Source: Actinomadura hallensis (GTDB lineage Bacteria; Actinomycetota; Actinomycetes; Streptosporangiales; Streptosporangiaceae). From it: 64,000 nucleotides of DNA. Within the stretch, counting starts at the first letter, position 1. The number at the start of each line of letters is the position of its first letter. A program made the translations under genes and the position numbers. Positions 36,685 through 43,912 of this stretch are shown in pieces. Location of the stretch: contig NZ_VFPO01000001.1 in assembly GCF_006716765.1 (NCBI RefSeq), positions 1,922,001 to 1,986,000 of the forward strand. Direction: 5' to 3'. The notes below the pieces were generated by a model that searched no databases, was not told where the DNA came from, and saw only the letters and a program-made list of their open reading frames with translations.

Positions 36685-37617
36685 ATGAGCATTCACGCGC
36701 ATTTGCATCGGTACGGCGGACTGCGGGTGGTCCGGTTCGACGACGAGACCAAGGCGGACGGCAAGTTCCCGCCGCCGGACCAGGCCGCCTGGTACGTCGG
36801 CACCACCTTCAACGGCGAGTCCTTCGGGGACACCTTCGCCCGGTTCATGAAGGCGGTCGACACCACGCGGGTCACGACGCTGGTCATCGGCTACTGGGGC
36901 GCCTCCCATGACCGGAGCTGCACCTACCCGGTCGAACTGCTGGCCGAGGCCGCGGACTCGTTCCCCGCCCTGAGGGCGCTGTTCCTCGGCGACATCGTCG
37001 GCGAGGAGTCGGAGATCTCCTGGATCGAGCACTCCGACATCACGCCCCTGTTCACGGCGTTCCCCGGTCTGGAGAGCCTGGAGGTCCGCGGCGCGAGCGA
37101 ACTCCGCCTCGAACCGGTCAGGAGCGACCGGCTGCAGACGCTGCGGTTCGAGTCGGGCGGGCTGCCCGCGGAGGTCGTCCGGGCGGTGGCGGCCAGCGAC
37201 CTGCCGAACCTGCGGTACCTCGACATGTGGCTCGGCGAGGAGAACTACGGCGGGAACGCGACGGTCGCCGATCTCGCCCCGCTGCTGTCCGGCGAGCGGC
37301 TGCCCGCGCTGCGCCACCTCGGCCTGGAGAACAGCGAGATCCAGGACGAGATCGCGGCGGCGGTCGCGAGCGCGCCGGTCGTGGCGCGGCTGAAGTCGCT
37401 CAGCCTGGCCATGGGCGCCCTCACCGACCGGGGGGCGGAGGCGCTGCTGGCCGGGCAGCCGCTCACCCACCTGGACGTGCTCGACCTGCGCCACCACTTC
37501 CTCTCCGACGCGATGATGCAGCGGGTGGAGGCCGCGCTGCCCGGCGTCGAGGTCGATCTGAGCGATCAGCAGGAGCCCGAGGACGAAGACTGGTTCTTCA
37601 TCGAGGTCTCCGAGTAG
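36685..37617 (+). CDS. STM4015 family protein (leucine-rich-repeat-like)
   Basis: A 310-residue protein of the STM4015 family. The N-terminus reads MSIHAHLHRYGGLRVVRFDDE. From about residue 95 it shows LRR-like repeats: FPALRALFLGDI, FPGLESLEVRG, LPNLRYLDMWLGEENYG, LPALRHLGLENSEI, LKSLSLAMGALTDRGAEALL and LTHLDVLDLRHHFLSD. It ends in an acidic and aromatic tail, QEPEDEDWFFIEVSE. In known cassettes it accompanies the STM4014-4011 proteins. Its role is unknown; LRR folds bind proteins, so it may be a scaffold or a substrate. ATG 36685 has GAAGGGG upstream. It is the first gene of a five-gene operon. Confidence 0.88.
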   Translation: MSIHAHLHRYGGLRVVRFDDETKADGKFPPPDQAAWYVGTTFNGESFGDTFARFMKAVDTTRVTTLVIGYWGASHDRSCTYPVELLAEAADSFPALRALFLGDIVGEESEISWIEHSDITPLFTAFPGLESLEVRGASELRLEPVRSDRLQTLRFESGGLPAEVVRAVAASDLPNLRYLDMWLGEENYGGNATVADLAPLLSGERLPALRHLGLENSEIQDEIAAAVASAPVVARLKSLSLAMGALTDRGAEALLAGQPLTHLDVLDLRHHFLSDAMMQRVEAALPGVEVDLSDQQEPEDEDWFFIEVSE

Positions 37618-37619
37618 CG

Positions 37620-38822
37620 GTGGCGGACACGCGGTCGGAGGCGCCGCCGTGCACGGCGGCGGGTGCACGGTTGGCGGGTGCACGGTCGGCGGGCGCGGGG
37701 CCGATGGGAGCGGGACCCGCGGGCACGGGGCCGGGGGTGCCGCGCTTCACCGTCGTCGCGACTCCGGGCGACCGGCGGCCGGTCCTTTTCGCCGCGGCGT
37801 GCCGCGCGTGCGGGCTTCCCGAGCCGCGGGTCGTCCCCTGGACGGACGTGCTGCGCGGCGCCCGCCCTCCCCTGGGCCCCGGCGACCTGGTGCGCGTCGA
37901 CTCGCCCGGGGAGGACGCCGAGGCGGACGCGCTGCTGCGCGGCCCCGGCGACCCGAGCCGGGTGGGCGGCGGCGCCCGCTGGTACGGGACGTTCACGGCC
38001 GCGCTCGCCCGGATCGAGGCCGCGGCCGCGGCGGCCGGCGCCCGGATCATCGGGGACGCGGGCGACATCGCGGTGATGTTCGACAAGCGCCTGGCGCACG
38101 CGCGGCTGCGCGCCGCCGGGGTGCCCGTGCCGCCCGCGCTCCCGCCGGTCCACGGCTACGCCTCGCTGCGGGCGGCGATGGCGGACGCCGGGGAGCGGCG
38201 GGTCTTCGTCAAGCCCGCGCACGGCTCGTCCGCATCGGGCGTCGTGGCGCTCCAGACAGCGCCCGGCGGCCGGATCAAGGCCGTCACGTCGGCGGCCATG
38301 ACCCCGGAAGGGCTGCGCAACTCGCTGCGCGTCCGCGTCTACGAGACCGAGCGGGAGGTCGCCGCCCTCGTCGACGCGCTCGCGCCGGACGGCCTGCACG
38401 TCGAGCGGTGGCTGCCCAAGGCCGCGATCGGCGGCCGGACGTTCGACCTGCGCGTCGTCGTGATCGGGGGCGAGCCCACGCACGCGGTCGTCCGGACGAG
38501 CCGCCACCCCATGACGAACCTTCATCTGGGCGGTGCCAGAGGGGATGTGGGAGCGGTGCGGGCCGCGCTCGGGGAAGAGCGCTGGCGACGGGCCATGGAC
38601 GTGTGCGCGCGGGCCGCGGCCTGCTTCCCCGGAAGTCCGATGGTCGGGGTGGACCTGCTCGTCGGCGTGGGCTTCAAGCGGTTCGAGGTCGGTGAGGTCA
38701 ACGCGTTCGGGGACCTGCTGCCCGGCCTCACCGGCCTGCCGGGCGGCTCCGCCGAGGGCGTCGACACCTACACCGCCCAGGTGAGGGCCGCCCTGGCACA
38801 GAACGGTGCGTACGCGCCATGA
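37620..38822 (+). CDS. STM4014 family protein (ATP-grasp)
   Basis: A 400-residue protein of the STM4014 family with an ATP-grasp fold. It shows MFDKRLAHARLRAAGVPVPPALPP, the ATP-binding lysine in RVFVKPAHGSSASGVVAL, DLRVVVIGGEPTHAVVRTSRHPMTNLHLGG and the metal-binding EVGEVNAFGDLLPGL. ATP-grasp enzymes join a carboxylate to an amine or thiol through an acyl phosphate, so it may be the ligase of the pathway. From GTG 37620, 2 nt after the previous stop, it has a low-complexity Ala/Gly/Arg leader built on 15-nt repeats; the core begins near VPRFTVVATPG. It overlaps the next gene by 4 nt. Confidence 0.88.
   Translation: MADTRSEAPPCTAAGARLAGARSAGAGPMGAGPAGTGPGVPRFTVVATPGDRRPVLFAAACRACGLPEPRVVPWTDVLRGARPPLGPGDLVRVDSPGEDAEADALLRGPGDPSRVGGGARWYGTFTAALARIEAAAAAAGARIIGDAGDIAVMFDKRLAHARLRAAGVPVPPALPPVHGYASLRAAMADAGERRVFVKPAHGSSASGVVALQTAPGGRIKAVTSAAMTPEGLRNSLRVRVYETEREVAALVDALAPDGLHVERWLPKAAIGGRTFDLRVVVIGGEPTHAVVRTSRHPMTNLHLGGARGDVGAVRAALGEERWRRAMDVCARAAACFPGSPMVGVDLLVGVGFKRFEVGEVNAFGDLLPGLTGLPGGSAEGVDTYTAQVRAALAQNGAYAP
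37650..37693. repeat. Three tandem 14/15-nt repeats in the 5' end of the STM4014 gene
   Basis: TGCACGGCGGCGGG, TGCACGGTTGGCGGG and TGCACGGTCGGCGGG lie head to tail. They encode the repeated (L/S)AGAR leader of the ATP-grasp protein. The first copy is one base shorter, so a change in copy number could shift the frame relative to GTG 37620. Confidence 0.75.
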
Positions 38823-39652
38823 ACTCCGCCACGAACATGAACCCCGCCATGGACCGGGACATGAACGAGATCATCGGCAGTCATGACGTGCTGCTGGTGA
38901 CGCTCGACACGCTCCGCTACGACGTGGCCGCCGAACTGGCCGCGGCGGGCGAGACGCCCACCCTCGCGGGGCTGCTCCCGGGCGGCCGATGGGAACGCCG
39001 CCACACGCCCGGGAGCTTCACCTACGCCGCGCACGCCGCGATGCTGGCCGGGTTCCTGCCGACGCCCGCGTCACCCGGGCCGCACCCCAGGCTCTTCGCC
39101 GGGACGTTCCCGGGCAGCGAGACGACCGCCCCCGGGACCTGGACGTTCGACGCCGCCGACCTGCCGTCCGGTCTCGCCGCCGCCGGCTACCACACGGTCT
39201 GCGTGGGCGGCGTCGGGTTCTTCAACAAGCTGACTCCGCTCGGCTCGGCGCTTCCCTCGCTGTTCGCCGAGAGCCACTGGGAGCCGGAGTTCGGGGTCAC
39301 CTGCCCCGAGTCGCTGCCCAACCAGATCGACCGCGTGGCCGAGATCATGGCGCGGCTGCCGGACGACCGGCGCCTGTTCCTGCTGCTGAACGTCGCGTCC
39401 CTGCACCAGCCCAACTGGTTCTACCTGGAGGGGGCAACGGCCGAGGACGGGGACACGCTCGCCAGCCACGCCGCCGCCCTCCGCCACGTCGATGCGCACC
39501 TCGGCCGGTTGTTCGCGCTCATGAGGCGTCCGTGCTTCGTCATCGTCTGCTCCGATCACGGCACGGCCTACGGTGAGGACGGCTTCACCGGGCACCGCAT
39601 CGGCCACGAGGTCGTCTGGACCGTTCCTTACGGGGAGTTCATTCTGCCGTGA
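38819..39652 (+). CDS. STM4013/SEN3800 family hydrolase (alkaline phosphatase/sulfatase superfamily)
   Basis: A 277-residue metal-dependent hydrolase. Metal ligand D30 lies in LLVTLDTLRYD, with the likely nucleophile T68 in TPGSFTYAAHAAMLAG. The C-terminal metal set is D246, H247 and H259/H263 in CSDHGTAYGEDGFTGHRIGH. The sulfatase-type formylglycine motif CxPxR is absent, so a phosphatase or phosphonate-type hydrolase is likelier. Its start overlaps the STM4014 stop (ATGA), and its stop overlaps the STM4012 start (GTGA). No signal peptide is seen, so the cassette acts in the cytoplasm. Confidence 0.9.
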   Translation: MNSATNMNPAMDRDMNEIIGSHDVLLVTLDTLRYDVAAELAAAGETPTLAGLLPGGRWERRHTPGSFTYAAHAAMLAGFLPTPASPGPHPRLFAGTFPGSETTAPGTWTFDAADLPSGLAAAGYHTVCVGGVGFFNKLTPLGSALPSLFAESHWEPEFGVTCPESLPNQIDRVAEIMARLPDDRRLFLLLNVASLHQPNWFYLEGATAEDGDTLASHAAALRHVDAHLGRLFALMRRPCFVIVCSDHGTAYGEDGFTGHRIGHEVVWTVPYGEFILP

Positions 39653-40932
39653 CGCCCTACCAGTCCTACGTGTACGCCTACCCGCACAAGACCGCCTATC
39701 GGCCGCTGCGCCCGGAGCCCCTGCTGCGGGACGTGTGGGCGGGGGAGGATCTCGACACGCTCTTCCTCTACCTCCACGTGCCGTTCTGCGAGATGCGGTG
39801 CGGGTTCTGCAACCTGTTCACCCGGACCGGCGCGACCGAAGACCTGACCGGCGCCTACCTCGACGCACTCGACCGGCAGGCCACGGCCGTCCTGGACGCG
39901 CTGGGCGACGGCGCCTCGTTCGCCACGTCGGCGTTCGGCGGCGGCACACCGACCTATCTCACCGCCTCCGAACTGGAACGGCTCTGCGACATCGCGGGAC
40001 GGTTCCCGGGGTTCGGCGCGGTCCCGCTGGGCGTGGAGACCTCGCCGGCCACCGCCACCACCGACCGCCTCACCGTCCTGGCCGAGCGCGGGACGACGCG
40101 GATCTCCATCGGGGTGCAGAGCTTCCTTGACGAGGAGGCCCGCGCCGCCGTCCGCCCCCAGAAGCGCGCCGAAGTGGAGGCGGCCCTGGACCGTATCCGG
40201 GCGGTGGGCTTCCCGAGCCTCAACATCGACCTCATCTACGGCATCGACGGCCAGACGCCGGCGACGTGGATGCATTCGCTGAACGCCGCTCTTGCATGGC
40301 GTCCAGAGGAGATCTACCTCTACCCCCTCTACGTCCGGCCGCTCACCGGGTTGGCGCGCAGAGAGCACGACTGGGACGACCAGCGCCTCACCCTCTACAG
40401 GATTGGTCGCGACCATCTCCTGTCCGAGGGCTACGAGCAGGTGTCGATGCGCATGTTCCGCCTGCCCGGCGTCACGGCCAACGGCACGGAGTACTGCTGC
40501 CAGACCGACGGCATGGTCGGCCTGGGCTGCGGGGCCCGCTCCTACACGTCGCACCTGCACTACTCGTTCGAGTACGCGGTCGGCGCCAGTCCGGTCCGCG
40601 CCATCATCGACGCGTACGTGCGCGAGAACGACTTCACGACCGCACGCGTGGGGTTCCGCATCGACGACGAGGAACGCCGCCGTCGGCATCTCCTCCAATC
40701 GCTCCTGCAGGCGTCCGGTGTCGAACGCGGCGCCTATCGCGCGCGCTTCGGCACGGACCCGTTCGACGACTTCCGGGCCGACCTCACGGCCTTCGCGGAC
40801 CGCGGATGGCTGGAAACCACCGATGACGCTCTGCGGCTCACGCCGGAAGGGCTCGCCTACTCCGACGCCATCGGTCCGGCCTTGTTCTCGTCCCGCGTCC
40901 GGGACCTGATGGCCGCCTATGAGGCCCGCTGA
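39649..40932 (+). CDS. STM4012 family radical SAM protein (HemN-like)
   Basis: A 427-residue radical SAM enzyme. The 4Fe-4S cluster motif is C47-x3-C51-x2-C54 in LHVPFCEMRCGFC, followed by FGGGTPTYLT and GVETSPATATT, as in the HemN/coproporphyrinogen dehydrogenase group. It also has TRISIGVQSF and NIDLIYGIDGQTPATW. The C-terminal HemN-like domain has a winged-helix feel (FGTDPFDDFRADLTAFADRGWLETTDDALRLTPEG). Neighbourhood and family name argue against a haem pathway role. It is coupled by a 4-nt overlap upstream and a 1-nt overlap downstream. Confidence 0.92.
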   Translation: MTPYQSYVYAYPHKTAYRPLRPEPLLRDVWAGEDLDTLFLYLHVPFCEMRCGFCNLFTRTGATEDLTGAYLDALDRQATAVLDALGDGASFATSAFGGGTPTYLTASELERLCDIAGRFPGFGAVPLGVETSPATATTDRLTVLAERGTTRISIGVQSFLDEEARAAVRPQKRAEVEAALDRIRAVGFPSLNIDLIYGIDGQTPATWMHSLNAALAWRPEEIYLYPLYVRPLTGLARREHDWDDQRLTLYRIGRDHLLSEGYEQVSMRMFRLPGVTANGTEYCCQTDGMVGLGCGARSYTSHLHYSFEYAVGASPVRAIIDAYVRENDFTTARVGFRIDDEERRRRHLLQSLLQASGVERGAYRARFGTDPFDDFRADLTAFADRGWLETTDDALRLTPEGLAYSDAIGPALFSSRVRDLMAAYEAR

Positions 40933-41804
40933 TGGAGCACCTGACGATCCTCTACCGGGGGCCGCTCTCCAGTTGCGACTACGACTGCCCGTACTGCCCC
41001 TTCGCCAAGCGGCGCGACACACCGGAGCAGTTGCGCGCCGACCGCGCCGCCTTGGAGCGCTTCACCGACTGGGTCTCCCGCCAGGACCATCGCGTCTCCG
41101 TCCTCTTCACACCGTGGGGGGAAGGGCTCGTCCGCTCCTGGTACAGGCGCGCCCTCACCGACCTCAGCCACATGCCCCACGTCGAACGCGTCGCGATCCA
41201 GACCAACCTGAGCCACCGCGTCGCGTGGACGTCCGGCGCCGACCTCGCCCGACTGGCCCTGTGGGCGACCTACCACCCCGGTCAGGTGCCCTACGACAGG
41301 TTCCTCGGCAGGTGCCTCGAACTGGCGGAGCGCGGCGTCCGGTTCAGCGTCGGGATCGTGGGGCTGCCCGAGCACCTCGACGCCGCGCGGCGCCTTCGCG
41401 CCGACCTCCCCGCAGGGACGTACCTCTGGGTCAACGCCGCCGAGGGGCACGTCTACGACGACGCCGAGGCCGACCTGTGGACCGGCATCGACCCCCTGTT
41501 CCCGGTGAGCCGGCACCCGCACCGCAGCCGCGGCCTCGCCTGCCGCACCGGCGAGACCGTCGTCTCCGTGGACGGAGACGGCACGGTCCGCCGCTGCCAC
41601 TTCGTCCCGGCCGTCCTGGGCAACCTCTACGACGGGTCGTTCAGGGACGCGCTCAAGCCGCGCCCCTGCCCCAACGACACGTGCGACTGCCACATCGGCT
41701 ATGTCCACCTTGTGCCACTCGGCCTCTACGACACGTTCGCGGGGGGCGTCCTCGAACGCATCCCCGCCCTGTTCGGCAGCGCGGTTCCGGAGGGCCGCCG
41801 GTGA
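40932..41804 (+). CDS. STM4011 family radical SAM protein with C-terminal Cys-rich segment
   Basis: A 290-residue radical SAM protein. The cluster motif is C15-x3-C19-x2-C22 in SSCDYDCPYCPFAKR. A second cysteine set, C204, C222, C246, C251 and C253 (LACRTG..., RRCHFVP, RPCPNDTCDC), resembles the SPASM/Twitch auxiliary-cluster region of peptide- and protein-modifying radical SAM enzymes. That suggests a peptide, protein or other large substrate. It is the last gene of the STM4015-4011 cassette, and its ATG shares a base with the STM4012 stop (TGATG). About 120 bp downstream is an unrelated RsbW-like gene. Confidence 0.92.
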   Translation: MEHLTILYRGPLSSCDYDCPYCPFAKRRDTPEQLRADRAALERFTDWVSRQDHRVSVLFTPWGEGLVRSWYRRALTDLSHMPHVERVAIQTNLSHRVAWTSGADLARLALWATYHPGQVPYDRFLGRCLELAERGVRFSVGIVGLPEHLDAARRLRADLPAGTYLWVNAAEGHVYDDAEADLWTGIDPLFPVSRHPHRSRGLACRTGETVVSVDGDGTVRRCHFVPAVLGNLYDGSFRDALKPRPCPNDTCDCHIGYVHLVPLGLYDTFAGGVLERIPALFGSAVPEGRR

Positions 41805-41923
41805 GCGGGAGGAGATTCGGCGGAATTCCGTCCGGTGACCGGAACGGACGTTGAGTCCGTATCCCGTGCGCGGTCTCCTGAAAGGGCGCATGCTTGCGTC
41901 AGCCGGCGAACTTGGGCGGTTCC

Positions 41924-42310
41924 GTGGACCATCGACAGCGACTCCACTTCGTCCTCGCGCTCGAGCCCGTCGACGAAGCCGTGCGCACGGCCCGCGACAC
42001 CGTGCGCGCGGCCCTGGAGGGCTGGGACCGCGAAGACGTCGACGGCGACCTGGAGCTCATCGCCAGCGAACTCGTCACCAACGCGATCCGCCACGCGAAC
42101 TCGGTCCGGCTCGTCGTCTACCTGCCCGACGAGAAGACCGCCATGGTCGAGGTGTGGGACGACAACCCGCAGGGTCCCACCGCGCCCGTGCCCGACCTCC
42201 ATGCCGAAGGGGGCCGCGGCCTGATGCTCGTCGGGGCGCTGTCCTGCTCCTGGGGGTGGCGGGCCACCGCCGACGGGAAGGTCACGTGGGCGCGGACGGA
42301 GGCTCCGTGA
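41924..42310 (+). CDS. RsbW-like anti-sigma/serine kinase ATPase (HATPase_c_2)
   Basis: A 128-residue GHKL ATPase. N box ELIASELVTNAIRHA, G1 box VEVWDDNPQ and G2 box GGRGLMLVGALSCSWGW are clear. Such proteins act as anti-sigma factors or kinases of anti-antagonists in actinobacterial stress and development circuits. GTG 41924 gives the usual domain length and has GGGCGGT before it; a TTG at 41894 is an alternative. The SpoIIE-type phosphatase at 13414 is the opposite enzyme class, but a direct link is not shown. A 16-bp hairpin follows. Confidence 0.85.
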   Translation: MDHRQRLHFVLALEPVDEAVRTARDTVRAALEGWDREDVDGDLELIASELVTNAIRHANSVRLVVYLPDEKTAMVEVWDDNPQGPTAPVPDLHAEGGRGLMLVGALSCSWGWRATADGKVTWARTEAP

Positions 42311-42321
42311 GGCGCGAACGG

Positions 42322-42379
42322 GGCGGGCGTCCCTTGACCGGGGAAGTGACTGGGGAAGTGCTCTCAAGGGACGCCCGCC
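42322..42379. terminator. Long bidirectional inverted repeat between convergent genes
   Basis: GGCGGGCGTCCCTTGA (42322-42337) and TCAAGGGACGCCCGCC (42364-42379) are perfectly complementary over 16 bp. The 26-nt loop contains a direct repeat GGGGAAGTG. It lies between the RsbW-like gene and the convergent DUF6745 gene. Confidence 0.75.
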
Positions 42380-42401
42380 GGGCCGGAACCCCCGCCGTGG
42401 G

Positions 42402-43469
42402 TCAGGTCTGCTTCTCTGGCCGGTAGTCGGCCTCGTCCACGCCGAAGGTCCACGCGACGCCCGCGCGCGCCGTGCGGGTGCCGGGCGGGACGCGCAGGAA
42501 GTAGGTGCGGTAGGTGCCGTCGGGTTCGGGGGTCGCGTTGACGACCTCGACCAGCGTGACGGGCTCGTCCCCGGGCAGGTCGATCCTCCACAGCACGCCG
42601 GTCTCGTCGCGGTGCACGGGACGCGCGCCCGTCTCCGCCAGGTAGCGGTCGTAGCCGAAGATCTCCAGCATCACCCGGCGCAGCTCGGCGTTCTCCTCCG
42701 CCGAGATCCGGTCGGCGGTCAGCCCGGCCGGCGACTCGACGAAGCCGGGCGGGATCGGCATGCCGCGCCAGGCGTGCAGCGCGAACCCGTCGGGGTAGGC
42801 GAGGGCCGGGCCGTCTCCGCGGTGCAGCCGCCCAGGCTCGTCGCGGTGCAGCTCACGGGGACGCTCCGACATGACCGCGAGCCGCTCGAACGGCCACCAC
42901 CAGCCGGTGGAACGGGCCGCCTCCGCGAGACCGGCCAGGGGACCCTCCAGCCGTCCGAGCGCATCGAACAGCGCCAGCCACGGCGCGTCGTGCTGGCCCA
43001 GAACCGCGTCGAGGGTCGCGCCCCGCAGCGCCGACGCGGCCGCCTCCGCCCGCTCGGACGGCTCGGGGCCGTCCGACGCCAGGTCGCCGATGGCGCCGCG
43101 CACCCGCGTGACGAGCGCCTGCACCTGGCCCCAGAGCAGGCCGCCCGTCTCGGCCCAGACCCGCGGCCACTGCTCCGGCCCCAGTTCGGAGCAGGCCGCG
43201 GCGCGCTCGGCCTCCCACGGGCGCGTCCTCACCTCGTGCAGGACGCACGCACCGGCGTCGCCGCGCCGCGCGAGGAGGGCCGCCGCGACGGCCCCGCGCG
43301 CGGGGGAGGGCATCCACACGTACCGTTCGGGGGCGTCCAGGCCCGCGGCCGCGTAGGCGGCGGCGACGCCGGCCTCGGCGCGGGCGCGGTCGGCGGGGCC
43401 GGTGGCGAACGCCGCCGACTGCCAGTCGGCCACCACATGGTGGAGTTCACGCACTGTCGCGCTCTGCAT
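42402..43469 (-). CDS. DUF6745 family protein
   Basis: A 355-residue protein that matches, from memory, the DUF6745 pattern: WRGMPIPPGFVESPAGLTADRISAEENAELRRVMLEIFGYDRYL in the second half, and then GVLWRIDLPGDEPVTLVEVVNATPEPDGTYRTYFLRVPP. The N-terminal half is Ala-rich and helical. No catalytic motif or signal peptide is evident, so the function is unknown. It lies 12 bp behind a 108-residue gene that also recurs with this family, which suggests a functional pair. Confidence 0.8.
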   Translation of the reverse strand: MQSATVRELHHVVADWQSAAFATGPADRARAEAGVAAAYAAAGLDAPERYVWMPSPARGAVAAALLARRGDAGACVLHEVRTRPWEAERAAACSELGPEQWPRVWAETGGLLWGQVQALVTRVRGAIGDLASDGPEPSERAEAAASALRGATLDAVLGQHDAPWLALFDALGRLEGPLAGLAEAARSTGWWWPFERLAVMSERPRELHRDEPGRLHRGDGPALAYPDGFALHAWRGMPIPPGFVESPAGLTADRISAEENAELRRVMLEIFGYDRYLAETGARPVHRDETGVLWRIDLPGDEPVTLVEVVNATPEPDGTYRTYFLRVPPGTRTARAGVAWTFGVDEADYRPEKQT

Positions 43470-43481
43470 CAGGGGCCCTCC

Positions 43482-43808
43482 TCAGTCGGCCACGACGCGG
43501 ACCGCGCCGGGGACGTACTCGCGCTGGCGGACGACGCGGTACCAGCCCTTGGGCAGGGCGATCGGCGCGTGCTCCTCGTGGACGAGGCGGCCCCCGGACG
43601 GCAGGTGCAGGTGGTCCGGGGCGAGCGGGTCGGGGGAGCGCAGCAGCGTGCCGGGGGCGGCCAGCGCGTGCGCGTGCCCCGTCGCCTCGCCGAGCGCGAG
43701 GACGATGCGCCCCCGGCCGTCCCGCGGCGCCGGCGGCAGGTCGCGCACGGACGGCGGAACCGCCTCCTCGGGCACGGGCATGATCAGGATGTCTCCCTGT
43801 CGGTACAT
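43482..43808 (-). CDS. Small protein partner of DUF6745, unknown function
   Basis: A 108-residue protein starting MYRQGDILIMPVPEEAVPP. It is beta-rich with RIVLALGEATGHAHAL, HLHLPSGGRLVHEEHAPIALPKGWYRVVRQREY. The repeated His clusters (GHAHAL, HLHLP, HEEH) look like possible metal ligands, but I do not recognise a defined family. It is the first gene of a two-gene operon with the DUF6745 gene. Confidence 0.72.
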   Translation of the reverse strand: MYRQGDILIMPVPEEAVPPSVRDLPPAPRDGRGRIVLALGEATGHAHALAAPGTLLRSPDPLAPDHLHLPSGGRLVHEEHAPIALPKGWYRVVRQREYVPGAVRVVAD

Positions 43809-43912
43809 GCGGCGAACGTAGCGCCCGCCACCGACAGAACCGGGCCGGTCGCCGCCCGGCCCCGCGCAACTGCGCAGGTGCCCGCGGGAACAGGTACCCG
43901 CGGAAAACCGGG

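Noticed and set aside
39649..40932. Coproporphyrinogen dehydrogenase (HemN) as function of the STM4012 protein
   Set aside because: The radical SAM core is HemN-like, but the gene sits in a conserved non-haem cassette and no other haem genes are near.
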